Assembly (NCBI RefSeq): GCF_002234615.1
Contig: NZ_NMQW01000009.1
Coordinates: 1 to 57,752 of the forward strand
Direction: 5' to 3'
From: Paenibacillus rigui
Lineage (GTDB): Bacteria > Bacillota > Bacilli > Paenibacillales > NBRC-103111
Length of the DNA: 57,752 nucleotides
In this document: positions 1 through 9,719 of the stretch, piece after piece
Position numbering within the stretch: the first letter of the stretch is position 1
Layout of the letters: each line of letters opens with the position of its first letter
The notes under the pieces: generated by a model
The model's database searches: none
What the model was told of the DNA's origin: nothing
The model's input: only the letters and a program-made list of their open reading frames with translations
Translations under genes and position numbers: made by a program

Positions 1-1795
1 CATTCAGCAATGTCCGGATTCGGATTGGTATAGGTTGCCAATTTGGTTACATCCTCCGTATGCCCGTCAAGGTACTCCGCTGTGACTTTGAAGGTGGCGC
101 TTTGGCCGGAATCCAGCGCAACGGCACTATTATCCACCGTAATCTGCTTCACCGTCAGCTCGCTATTCAAGTCTTTTACAAGCAAATTCAGCGAATCGGT
201 TTTGCCGCCATAGCTGACGTTGATGCTTGTTGAGCCATAGCCGACTCCGCTCACCACGCCGTTACTGATGCTGACAATACCGCTTTGCGCCGGTGTCGCA
301 ACGGCCTGATTCGTAATATCTGCACTGGTTCCATCGGTGTATATAGCATTGACCTTTAAGGTTGCCGTGTTGTTTCCAGCAACGGTATCAATCTTTTGTT
401 TATCGATCGATGCGTTAATTGCAGCCAGATCATGAGCAGCGCTCTTTTGCCCGAACTGCCAAGAATCGACTTTAAAGAGGTTACCTGTCGAGGCCCCCCC
501 ATATACCATATACAGGTCATGAACTCCCGTAGCACCGGAAATGTTCGTTGCTTTGGCCTTCCAAACATTGTCCCCGCCTGTGTTGGAAATGGGAAGTGTC
601 CCAATTAATGAGCCATCGGCACTGTCCAGATGCAGTTCTATGGTTCCACCGCTAGAACCGCTTGCCACATTAGCTGTAAATGTCCCGGCACCTGCTGCGC
701 CAAAATCAACACCCTCTACTTTGATGTAGTCCCCATTATCAATATTACTTACATACATTCCTCCTTGACCGAATGGTTCTGTTGTAATGCCGGATGACCA
801 AGCTATTGTTTCAGCTTCATTTCTTTGATAGGGGTTTAAGTTACTTACACTGCTAACAACACCCTCCGATGTCATATTAAAGGTTGGAATGGTACCATCA
901 GAATTGTAGGCGAATTTCTCTATACTAACGGAACGCTTGTAGCTTCCGCCTCCCGGCAAGCCATTCTTGTGATAGAAAAAGTAGGAGTCTCCTTTAAAAT
1001 CGATGATTCCCGGATGGTTTGTCGAACTGGTGCCTTGTTGAGGCATGACGACCCCTCTATACGTCCACGGTCCGGTTGGACTGGTGCTTGTAGAATAACG
1101 AATCGATTCCGGAAAGCCGGACGCATAGACCAAGTAGTACAGCCCGTTGCGTTTGTATATCCAGGGAGCCTCCTCATAGTCCGGTCCAAAGGCTTCTGTG
1201 GTTAAAGGAACCGCCGAGATAGAGCCGTTCAGCGAAATCATATCGTCGTTCAGCTTTGCATAATACAAGGCATTATTACCCCAGTACAAATAGGCTTGAC
1301 CATCATCATCAATAAATACCGTCGGGTCAAGATCATCCCAGGAGTGCGATGCATAGGTAGTCATATCATTCGTAACAAGTGGTGCACCAATCGCATCTTT
1401 ACAGCAACCCCTAAAGCTATTCCTCCATGGCCAGGTATCGTAGAAGAAACTGATACGTAGTAGTAAAACTTTCCATTTCGGTAAATTACCTGTGACGCAT
1501 TGGCATCCTGGGTCTGGTTTGCCCACTTAAATGCAGTGACATCCAGCACTGAACCGTGATCGGTCCAATTGACCATGTCGGTAGAAGAGTAACATCTCCA
1601 ATCAACCATTTTATATGAGGTTGTAGCTATATCCAGATCATGTCCGGTATAAAGATACACGGTATTGTTGTACACTAGCGGGGCTGGGTCGGCAGTATAA
1701 ATGGTTTGTACTACCGGGTTGTCTGCATAAGAAATAGTCGTAAACATTGTCGAAATCATCATGAATACAGCTAACATGCTTGAGACTTTATTCAT
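1..1795 (-). pseudogene. Secreted GH43 arabinoxylan hydrolase, frameshifted and cut by the window edge
   Basis: The ATG at 1795 follows a GGAAGGGG ribosome site and starts a signal peptide ending near SYADN. GH43 sequence follows, with the general-base Asp in TADPAPL. The frame breaks near 1392 and the original frame stops at 1361. The -strand sequence then continues in another frame as the rest of GH43 (DDLDPTV, YEEAPW), a CBM6-like module (NEAETIAW) and Ig-like Big2 repeats, running off the left edge. The paralogue at 1869-5153 has nine extra residues (SDSPTGPFA) exactly at the break, so about 25 bases seem to have been lost. Both parts align well to that paralogue, which makes the frameshift call firm. 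The missing 3' end probably carries the same cohesin/dockerin tail, but that is inference. It is the last visible gene of the GH43 operon. Confidence 0.85.
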
Positions 1796-1827
1796 GGACA
1801 AATCCCCTTCCATATTGAGGAGCTGCA

Positions 1828-1851
1828 GACGGGGTCCAACCGTTCCCCGTC
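1828..1851 (-). other. Intercistronic RNA hairpin in the GH43 operon
   Basis: Perfect 7-bp stem GACGGGG/CCCCGTC with a 10-nt loop, just after the stop of the upstream GH43 gene. No T-run follows, so processing or mRNA stabilisation is more likely than termination. Confidence 0.5.
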
Positions 1852-1868
1852 CATCGTCTCCCACAATG

Positions 1869-2693
1869 TTAGTCAGCTATCTTGGTTGCCACATACGCCA
1901 GATCCGTAATATCAATCTTATGATCGCTGTTCATATCGGCCGCCTTAGCAGCTGCCCAGTCTGCACTAGTAGAATCCTTGCCGTAATAGTAAGCAGCCAT
2001 CGCAAGGTCACCGACATCGACGGTTCCATCCTTGTTCAAATCCGCAGACACTTCCTTAATCACGGCCGCCTTGAAGGTATCGACTTCGCTGGCCAGTGCG
2101 GCTGTGGCACTGTCCACCTGGGACTGCGTCGCGCTTGAGCTTTCTTTTACCGCTTTGGCTGTGTTGATCGCTACGCCGAGGGCATCCTTGGCTGCTTGCG
2201 GGTATTGCCCCGGCAATGAGCCCACAACGGCTGCGTCATATAGACTTTGTGCATTTGTAATGGCCGTTGTCAAAGCCGTCTTGTCGACAACCACTTCAAT
2301 TTTGCCTACGACAATGCTCTTGCTGCCAAGCGCCGCCTGAATGACCGTTCCTTCAGGAGCTACGCCAAGCTTCGCCTGAGTGGCTGCAATGTTGCCAGTC
2401 GTATTCTGAACGCCGGCCTTCACCTTGAAAGTCAAATTCAGCACCGGTGTGCTCGTTCCGGAGACCCCGCCGATGCTGGCGGCGATCAGTCTCACTTTAC
2501 CGGCAGTCGCTTTGTCCTCTTTCACAATCTGAATGTTGTTGTTTGCCCCAGCCGCACTCACATAGTCAAACACGTTGGCATCATACGTCAGGGTGAAGTC
2601 CTCGGCATACACATTTTGCGTCAAATTGTCCAAGCTGACGCCGACGGTGAAGCTGCTGCCCGGCTTCACGCTGCTGTCTGCCGAGAGGGCCGC
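1869..2693 (-). repeat. Shared cohesin-FIVAR-dockerin tail, copy 1
   Basis: About 0.83 kb nearly identical to 5251-6078 and 8892-9719. It encodes the C-terminal cohesin, FIVAR-like and dockerin domains. The similarity is obvious at both DNA and protein level and suggests recent duplication or gene conversion. Confidence 0.9.
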
Positions 2694-5153
2694 TGTAGGT
2701 ACTTTCGGTTCAGTGGGCGGCCAGACCGGGTCTGCGGTTGAATTGCTGGTGGTCAAGTAAATCCGGTCTATGATCAAACCGTCTTCCCTGCCCCAGAAGT
2801 TCAGTTCATGTACGCCAGCGGTAACATTCAAAGTAGCTCCACCAAATATACCGCCACTATTCCCACTGAGATTAGCCCATATAAACTGACCACCGCTTAC
2901 ACCATGAATGCCATTGGCCGTGAATTTATACTGATTATCTAATCCAACGTGAACGGAGTCCCCATTGAAATCAGGAGTCTTGGTAAGCAGCCAAACATTG
3001 TACGTTCCTGCCGTCGCAAAGTTAATTTTATATCCAAGCCTCGAATCGGCAGCGAGAGTGGCTGCATCTGTAGCGGATTGTGCGTAGCCATTATCGGGCC
3101 CAAACAGCATCGCTTTCGTGGACTCACCGTCCACACGCGACCAAGTATGACCGTTGATGGTGCCATACACATAGGCATTAACCGAGTTTTCAGCTGCGGT
3201 TTCCGCTTCAATAGCCACGACGGCGGGAGTATCGACAGAAACAACCAATTGCGCTGTCACCGTATCGCCTATGGCCCCTTTATAACTCACAACAACTTGA
3301 GTGGTTCCGCTCGCTTTCGCAGTGATTGTACCTTTTGAAACATCGGCAATACCAGGACTTGGATTGCTATAAGTTGCCGCTTCGGTTACGTCTTCCGTGT
3401 GTCCGTCAAGAAACTCCGCTGTCACTTTAAATGTCGCTGTTTTGCCGGAATCCAGTGCAAAGGAATTATTATCAAGGGTAATCTTCTTCGCTGACAGTTC
3501 ACTGTTTAAGTCTTTTACCACGATATTTACTGTATCTGATTTTCCGCCATAGCTGACATTGATGCTTGTTGAGCCATAGCCAGCTCCACTCACCACTCCG
3601 TTACTGATGCTAACAATACCACTTTGCGCCGGTGTCGCAACAGCCTGAGCCGTAACATCAGCGCTGGTTCCATCAGCATATATGGCTGTAACCTTCATGG
3701 TTGCTGTATTGGCTCCGGAGGCCGTATCAATCTTCTGTTTATCGATAGATGCGTTGATGGCAGCGAGATCATGGGCTGCGCTCTTTTTCTCGAACTTCCA
3801 ATTATCCACCTTAAAAAGGTTCCCTGTAGCTGCGCCCTTAAATACCATGTACAGATCGTGAACACCTGCAGCATCGGAAATGCTCGTAGTTTTTGTTTTC
3901 CATTGATCCGCACCGCCTGTATAAGAAACTGGAAGTGTACCTATCAATTTTCCACCTGAACTGTCAAGACGAAGTTCAATGGTGCCTCCATTGGTAGCGC
4001 TTGAAACACTTGCAGAAAACTGTCCAGCCCCGGTAGTTCCGAAATCCACATTTTTTACTTTGATATAGTCTCCGTTGTCAATATTGTAAACGTCCATTCC
4101 GCCTAGACTGGATGGTTCCGTTTTAATGCCCGACTCCCAAGCAATGGTTTCGGCTTCATTTTTGACATAGGGATTTAAATTTGCGATCGCAGCCGGACCC
4201 TGGGTTGTCATATTGATAGCCGGGAATGTACCATCGGGATTATAGTTAAATTCCTCAACCGCTACCGAACGAGTGAAGCCACCCCCTCCCGGTAAGGCGC
4301 CATTATGATAAAAGAAGTAAGAATGTCCTTTAAAATCTATGACTCCCGGATGGTTCGTAAAGCTTTTGCCTTGAGTAGGCATAATGACCCCTTTGTAGGT
4401 CCAAGGACCAGTAGGGCTATTGCTGGTGGAATACGAAATATATTCAGGTATACCCCCGGCAGCATATACCATGTAATATAGGTTTCCGCGTTTATAGAAC
4501 CATGGACCCTCTTCGTACAATGTCGGCCTAGAGTCATTCCCTGTTCGTGTCCCAAAACCATCTGTTGTCAACGGTACTGTAACAACACCAACGTTTTGGT
4601 CGTAGGAAATCATGTCAGCATTTAATTTCACATATTTTAGTCCAGGGTTTCCCCAATAGAGATAGGCCTGACCATCGTCATCAATATATACAGTTGGGTC
4701 AATATCACCCCAATCGCTGGCAACTAACGGACGTCCAAGAGCATCTGCAAATGGTCCAGTAGGACTGTCAGAGACTGCAACCCCGATGACCGGTCTTCCC
4801 AGTGCTGAACTTGTAATCGGAACGTAATAATAGAACTTTCCATTCCTTTGAATCACCTGACCTGCCCATGCGTCGCCTTTTGCCCAACTAAACGTTTTGT
4901 AAGACAAGGGCGATCCGTGATCGGTCCAATTTACCATGTCTGTTGAAGAATAGACTCTCCAGTCATTCATAGTGTAGTATGTCGAGCCATCCTCATCATG
5001 TCCGGTATACAGATAGACTGTATCGCCAACCACCAATGGAGCAGGGTCAGCAGTATAGATGGTTTGTACTACCGGGTTGTCTGCAAAGGATATAGACGTC
5101 AGCATTGTCGAGATCAAAAAGATTAAAGTTAATAGGCTTAATGCTTTTTTCAT
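1869..5153 (-). CDS. Secreted multidomain GH43 arabinofuranosidase/xylosidase with CBM, cohesin and dockerin
   Basis: Secreted enzyme expected to remove arabinose or xylose side chains from arabinoxylan. Residues below are counted from the TTG at 5159; the ATG at 5153 (MKKALSLL) is two codons later and either may be used after the GGGAGG site. Order: signal peptide 1-26; five-bladed GH43 about 30-320 with D38 (TADPAPL), D154 (DIDPTV) and E217 (YEEGPW) as base, pKa modulator and acid; CBM6-like 333-458; two Big2 Ig-like repeats about 467-642; a CBM35-like carbohydrate module about 647-805 (IEAETAAENSV); cohesin about 823-953; FIVAR-like helical repeat 957-1034; dockerin 1036-1096 with two calcium loops (D1040-N1042-D1044, D1075-N1077-D1079). 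A cohesin and a dockerin in one chain is unusual. Exact substrate is not determinable here. Confidence 0.92.
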   Translation of the reverse strand: MKKALSLLTLIFLISTMLTSISFADNPVVQTIYTADPAPLVVGDTVYLYTGHDEDGSTYYTMNDWRVYSSTDMVNWTDHGSPLSYKTFSWAKGDAWAGQVIQRNGKFYYYVPITSSALGRPVIGVAVSDSPTGPFADALGRPLVASDWGDIDPTVYIDDDGQAYLYWGNPGLKYVKLNADMISYDQNVGVVTVPLTTDGFGTRTGNDSRPTLYEEGPWFYKRGNLYYMVYAAGGIPEYISYSTSNSPTGPWTYKGVIMPTQGKSFTNHPGVIDFKGHSYFFYHNGALPGGGGFTRSVAVEEFNYNPDGTFPAINMTTQGPAAIANLNPYVKNEAETIAWESGIKTEPSSLGGMDVYNIDNGDYIKVKNVDFGTTGAGQFSASVSSATNGGTIELRLDSSGGKLIGTLPVSYTGGADQWKTKTTSISDAAGVHDLYMVFKGAATGNLFKVDNWKFEKKSAAHDLAAINASIDKQKIDTASGANTATMKVTAIYADGTSADVTAQAVATPAQSGIVSISNGVVSGAGYGSTSINVSYGGKSDTVNIVVKDLNSELSAKKITLDNNSFALDSGKTATFKVTAEFLDGHTEDVTEAATYSNPSPGIADVSKGTITAKASGTTQVVVSYKGAIGDTVTAQLVVSVDTPAVVAIEAETAAENSVNAYVYGTINGHTWSRVDGESTKAMLFGPDNGYAQSATDAATLAADSRLGYKINFATAGTYNVWLLTKTPDFNGDSVHVGLDNQYKFTANGIHGVSGGQFIWANLSGNSGGIFGGATLNVTAGVHELNFWGREDGLIIDRIYLTTSNSTADPVWPPTEPKVPTAALSADSSVKPGSSFTVGVSLDNLTQNVYAEDFTLTYDANVFDYVSAAGANNNIQIVKEDKATAGKVRLIAASIGGVSGTSTPVLNLTFKVKAGVQNTTGNIAATQAKLGVAPEGTVIQAALGSKSIVVGKIEVVVDKTALTTAITNAQSLYDAAVVGSLPGQYPQAAKDALGVAINTAKAVKESSSATQSQVDSATAALASEVDTFKAAVIKEVSADLNKDGTVDVGDLAMAAYYYGKDSTSADWAAAKAADMNSDHKIDITDLAYVATKIAD

Positions 5154-5207
5154 TAACAATTCCCGCCTCCCTAAACAATATCAATAAAACGATCTATGGG
5201 ATATGAA

Positions 5208-5228
5208 CGGGGATACCAAGTATCCCCG
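5208..5228 (-). other. Intercistronic RNA hairpin in the GH43 operon
   Basis: Perfect 9-bp stem CGGGGATAC/GTATCCCCG with a 3-nt loop between two GH43 genes, with no T-run. It matches the hairpins at 1828 and 8847 in placement. Confidence 0.55.
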
Positions 5229-5250
5229 CCTACAGCTTCAATGATGATTA

Positions 5251-6078
5251 TTAATTTACTATTTTGGTAGCTACATACGCCAAATCGGTAATATCGATCT
5301 TTTGATCGCTGTTCATATCGGCCGCCTTCGCAGCTGCCCAGTCTGCGCTTGCGGAAGTTTTACCGTAATGATATGCAACCAACGCAAGGTCACCGACATC
5401 GACGATTCCATCTTTGTTTAAATCTGCAGACACTTCCTTAATGACTGCTGCTTTGAAGGTGTCTACTGCGCTGCCCAATGCGGCTGTGGCACTGTCCACC
5501 TGGGACTGCGTCGCACTTGAATTGTCTTTTACCGATTTGGCTGCGTTGATCGCCACACCGAAGGCATCCTTGGCTGCTTGCGGGTATTGTCCCGGCAATG
5601 TGCCCACAACGGCTGCGTCATACAATCCTTGTGCATTCGTAATGGTTGTTGTCAAAGCCGTCTTATCAACAACCACTTCACTCTTGCCTACAGCAATGCT
5701 CTTGGTGCCAAGCTCCGCCTGAATGACCGTTCCTTCAGGGGCCACGCCAAGCTTCGCTTGGGTTGCTGCAATCGTTCCGGTCGTGTTCTGAACGCCGGAC
5801 TTCACCTTGAAGGTCAGATTCAGCACCGGTGTGCTCGTTCCGGATACCCCGCCGATATCGGCGGCAATGAGCCTAACTTTGCCCGTAGTGGCTTTATCCT
5901 CTGTCACGATCTGGATGCTGTTGTTTGCCCCTGCTGCACTCACATAGTCAAATACGTTAGCATCATACGTCAAGGTGATGTCCTCAGCATACACACTCTG
6001 TGTCACGTTGTTCAGACTCACACCCACGGTAAAGCTGCTGCCCGGCTTCACACTGTTGTCTGCAGAGATGGCAGCCGC
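5251..6078 (-). repeat. Shared cohesin-FIVAR-dockerin tail, copy 2
   Basis: Second near-identical copy of the tail module. It differs at scattered positions (for example GDLALVAYHYG against GDLAMAAYYYG). Confidence 0.9.
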
Positions 6079-8730
6079 AGGCGTTACCTGCGTTGGCGCA
6101 GTCGTGTCCAGGAATGATACATCATCGACATAGAAATCCATTAAATCATCCGTTGGATCCTGTACGGATTTCCACGACGTCTCAACAAAAATAGCCGGTC
6201 TGCTGAAGTTGGCATCTGCCGGAACGGTAACCGTCCCTTCAATGGTTCCCCAGACTCCTTTCGTAATGGTTCCATGCCCAAAATCTTTAAACACCCACCA
6301 GGATGAATCCGATTGACTCATATTGATCCAATCTTCATTTCTCATCGTGAGATTAAATTGTCTGGTAGCGGGACCTGTATCATATTTAACCTTTGCAGAA
6401 TATTTATAGGTCACTCCAGGTTTCACTTTTCCATCAACCGATTGCTTAGGACCGGAACCTGTTGTTTTTCTGCCGGTGACATGGATACTATGCGAACCAC
6501 TGTAAAAAACTTGATCCGATACGGAGAGATCTGCCGTTTCATTCACGATCCATGGCGATTGTCCATTTTCAAATCCGCCGTTTTCGAGCAGCTCCGTCAG
6601 CTTGGTAACGGTTATCGACAATTGAGTTGTCACAGGCTCACCCAATGCGCCTTTAAAGCTCACCGTAACATTCGTAGTACCGTTAGACTTAGCCGTAATC
6701 TTCCCGTTACTCACCTCAGCAATTTCCGGATGGGGGTTGCTGTAGGTTGCGGTATTCGTTACGTTCTCCGTGCGGCCGTCAAAATACTCGGCAGTGATGG
6801 CAAAGTTTTTTGTGCCGCCGATCCATAAGGACACCGAGCTGTTATCTGCCGTAAGCTTCTTCACCGTCAGCTCACTGTTCAAATCTTTTACAAGTATATT
6901 CAGTGTATCTGATTTTCCGCCATAGCTGACATTAATGCTTGTTGCGCCATAGCCCACCCCGGTTATGACTCCGCCACCGACACTGACGATCCCGCTCTGC
7001 GCCGGTGTCGCAGCAGCCTGGGTAGTCACATTTTCGCTGGTTCCGTCGGTATATACGGCTGTAACCTTCATATTTGCCTTGTTGGTTCCGGACACCGTGT
7101 CGATCTTATACTTATCTGTGGATGCATTGATGGCAACAAGATCATGAGCAGCGCTCTTTTGACCGAACTGCCAGTAATCTACCTTGAAGAGATTGCCTGT
7201 GGTTGCTCCCCTGTATACCATATATAGATCATGGACTCCTGTAGCACCGGAGACACTTGTTGTTTTTGTTTTCCAAACATTGTCTCCGCCTGTATTGGAA
7301 ATGGGAAGCGTCCCGACCAATGCGCCGTCCGCACTGTCAAGATGAAGCTCTATGGTTCCGCCGTCCGAACCGCTTGCAGCATTAGCTGTAAATGTTCCCG
7401 CGCCTGCAGCACCAAAATCAACTTTGGATACGGCTGTCCAGTCTCCGTCATTAATGCTGCTGACAGCCAGGTTTATTCCGCTTGCTATTGTACCTGGTTG
7501 TGTAGTGGTTTCAGTGGATATGCCTCCGCTCCAGCCAATGGTTTCAGCCTCAACCCTTTTATAAGGATCCACATTTTTCACCTGTGGAACACCTGCATAA
7601 TCGCCAGTAATATTCTGGATCACTCCGTTTGTGTCAAAGCTTACCTTATTGATGTGTGCGTTACGATATCCATGCGATTGCCCGCCCATTTGTGGATAGG
7701 AACCACTTTCCGCCATGGCCTTTGCAAGAGTCTGCGCGTGGTATGTGATATACCATTGGCCATTGAAATCAAAGATGGCATGGTGGTTGTTGCCTCCAAC
7801 GCCGAAGAAAGCACCAGGGTTAGGCAGTACGGTTTTGACAAAAGTAAATGGACCCATCGGGTTGTCGCTTACCATATAGCCGATAGCCCCCGTAGGTATA
7901 TCCGCCGGATGTCCGCCAGAGAAATTCGTGCAATAGGAGTAATAGTATTTCCCGTTGTATTTATGGATTCCCGAATCCTCAAACAACCATGGCGGATTGA
8001 TGGGCTTGGCAGTTCCCCCGCTGGCAGCCAGATCCAAACTAATCATATCCGCCCCAAGCTTTGCAACGCGTGCCGTTCCCGGGTCAGCATCCTTACCCGT
8101 CGGAATACCACCGCCAAAATAAATATAAGCACTTCCATCATCGTCAACCAGCACCGCAGGGTCAAACAGCCACGTAACATCACTTGCTCCTGGAGTACTT
8201 CTGCTCACCAGTTGTTTTCCAAGCGGATCTGTAAAGGGCCCAATCGGACTGTCCGCTGTGAGCACACCTATGCCGCTTCCATTATCCGCAAAATACAGGA
8301 AAAATTTCTCCTTACCGTCTATCGTTTTATGTGCAGCTGCCGGCGCCCAGGAGTTATTTGCCCATTTTGCCGCACCTTGCGGGCCGGCTACAGCTATTTC
8401 TCCGTGGTCTGTCCAGTTCACCATGTCATCAGATGAAACAACCGTAATCTTATTGATGGAACCATATCCGTTATCCTTGACTGTCCCGTCCGCATTGTAT
8501 TCAAATACATCATTCGTCATGTAGACATATACTCTGCCGTTATAAACCATAGCAAAGGGATCGGCACCAAATTTTTGAGTAAATAACGGGTTTGCGTTGC
8601 CAGGCGTTTTGGCCAGTGCCGGTGTGATCGTAGCTGCGGCCGCCTCTACCCTCTCCATAACCGGGATAGAGGTGATTGCCAGAGTCAGAGCCGTTGTCAT
8701 CACCAATAATTTCTTCTTCCATTTCTTCAT
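5251..8730 (-). CDS. Secreted GH43 arabinoxylan arabinofuranohydrolase (XynD-like) with cohesin and dockerin
   Basis: The ATG at 8730 (MKKWKKKLL) is chosen because it opens a typical signal peptide; an in-frame ATG at 8751 lies inside the ribosome-site region. Residues are counted from 8730. GH43 about 40-390 has D57 (FGADPFAM), D190 (WLFDPAV) and E251 (LFEDSG); the wording around EDSGIHKYNGKYYYSYC resembles Bacillus XynD-type arabinoxylan arabinofuranohydrolases. Next come CBM6-like about 395-525, two Big2 repeats about 530-707, a CBM4/9/22-like jelly roll about 712-875 (LLENGGFENG), cohesin about 885-1020, FIVAR-like 1022-1098 and a two-loop dockerin 1100-1159. Third from the right end of the minus-strand cluster only in position; it sits between two other GH43 genes with short spacers, consistent with one transcript. 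Confidence 0.9.
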   Translation of the reverse strand: MKKWKKKLLVMTTALTLAITSIPVMERVEAAAATITPALAKTPGNANPLFTQKFGADPFAMVYNGRVYVYMTNDVFEYNADGTVKDNGYGSINKITVVSSDDMVNWTDHGEIAVAGPQGAAKWANNSWAPAAAHKTIDGKEKFFLYFADNGSGIGVLTADSPIGPFTDPLGKQLVSRSTPGASDVTWLFDPAVLVDDDGSAYIYFGGGIPTGKDADPGTARVAKLGADMISLDLAASGGTAKPINPPWLFEDSGIHKYNGKYYYSYCTNFSGGHPADIPTGAIGYMVSDNPMGPFTFVKTVLPNPGAFFGVGGNNHHAIFDFNGQWYITYHAQTLAKAMAESGSYPQMGGQSHGYRNAHINKVSFDTNGVIQNITGDYAGVPQVKNVDPYKRVEAETIGWSGGISTETTTQPGTIASGINLAVSSINDGDWTAVSKVDFGAAGAGTFTANAASGSDGGTIELHLDSADGALVGTLPISNTGGDNVWKTKTTSVSGATGVHDLYMVYRGATTGNLFKVDYWQFGQKSAAHDLVAINASTDKYKIDTVSGTNKANMKVTAVYTDGTSENVTTQAAATPAQSGIVSVGGGVITGVGYGATSINVSYGGKSDTLNILVKDLNSELTVKKLTADNSSVSLWIGGTKNFAITAEYFDGRTENVTNTATYSNPHPEIAEVSNGKITAKSNGTTNVTVSFKGALGEPVTTQLSITVTKLTELLENGGFENGQSPWIVNETADLSVSDQVFYSGSHSIHVTGRKTTGSGPKQSVDGKVKPGVTYKYSAKVKYDTGPATRQFNLTMRNEDWINMSQSDSSWWVFKDFGHGTITKGVWGTIEGTVTVPADANFSRPAIFVETSWKSVQDPTDDLMDFYVDDVSFLDTTAPTQVTPAAAISADNSVKPGSSFTVGVSLNNVTQSVYAEDITLTYDANVFDYVSAAGANNSIQIVTEDKATTGKVRLIAADIGGVSGTSTPVLNLTFKVKSGVQNTTGTIAATQAKLGVAPEGTVIQAELGTKSIAVGKSEVVVDKTALTTTITNAQGLYDAAVVGTLPGQYPQAAKDAFGVAINAAKSVKDNSSATQSQVDSATAALGSAVDTFKAAVIKEVSADLNKDGIVDVGDLALVAYHYGKTSASADWAAAKAADMNSDQKIDITDLAYVATKIVN

Positions 8731-8846
8731 TGAACCTTTTCCACCTCTCATACATGGATAAAGTCATTCATTGTTTAACGGGTTTGGCTGTTTCCACTTC
8801 TCTTACCACAGATAAACCGGGCTGATTCTCCCTGTTGTTAGCATAA

Positions 8847-8875
8847 GGGGAAGGAATACACATGTATCCCGCCCC
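8847..8875 (-). other. Intercistronic RNA hairpin in the GH43 operon
   Basis: Inverted repeat GGAATACA/TGTATCC (one bulge) flanked by pairing GGGG and CCCC, in the spacer between the first and second GH43 genes. Weaker than the other two hairpins but placed the same way. Confidence 0.4.
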
Positions 8876-8891
8876 CTGATACCCTTATCGC

Positions 8892-9719
8892 TTAATTCAC
8901 TATTTTGGTTGCCACATACGCAAGATCCGTAATATCGATCTTATTATCGTTATTCATATCGGCAATCTTGGCTGCTGCCCAGTCTGCACTTGCGGAATCC
9001 TTACCATAATAGTAAGCAGCCATCGCAAGGTCACCGACATCGACGACTCCATCCTTGTTCAGATCTGCCGACACTTCCTTAATCACGGCCGCCTTGAAGG
9101 TATCGACTGCGCTGGCCAGTGCGGCTGTTGCACTATCCACCTGAGCTTGCGTTGCGCTCGAGTTGTCTTTTACCGCTTTGGCTGTATTGATCGCTACGCC
9201 GAGGGCATCCTTGGCTGCTTGCGGGTATTGCCCCGGCAATGTGCCCACAACGGCTGCATCATACAGACCTTGTGCATTCGTAATGGCCGTTGTCAAAGCG
9301 GTCTTATCAACAACCACTTCAATCTTGCCTATAGCAATGCTCTTGCTGCTAAGCTCCGCCTGAATGACCGTTCCTTCTGGAGCCACGCCAAGCTTCGCCT
9401 GAGTGGTCGCAATGGTTCCAGTCGTGTTCTGAACGCCGGCCTTCACCTTGAAGGTCAGATTCAGCACCGGTGTGCTGGTTCCGGATACCCCACCAATATT
9501 GGCGGTGATCAGTCTCACCTTACCGGCAGTCGCTTTGTCCTCTGTCACGACCTGGATATTGTTGTTAGCCCCTACTGTACTCACATAGTCAAATACGTTC
9601 GCATCATAGGTCAAGGTGAGGTCCTGGGCATACACACTTTGCTTCAAGTTGTCCAAGCTCACGCCTACGGTAAAGCTGCTGCCCGGCTTCACGCTGCTGT
9701 CTGCCGTTAACGAAGCTGC
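8892..9719 (-). repeat. Shared cohesin-FIVAR-dockerin tail, copy 3
   Basis: Third near-identical copy of the tail module, on a different type of GH43 catalytic domain. Confidence 0.9.

Noticed and set aside
7231-8436. 401-codon open frame on the plus strand
   Set aside because: It is the antisense of the GH43 gene at 5251-8730, has no ribosome site and no recognisable protein; high-GC codon structure keeps the opposite frame open.
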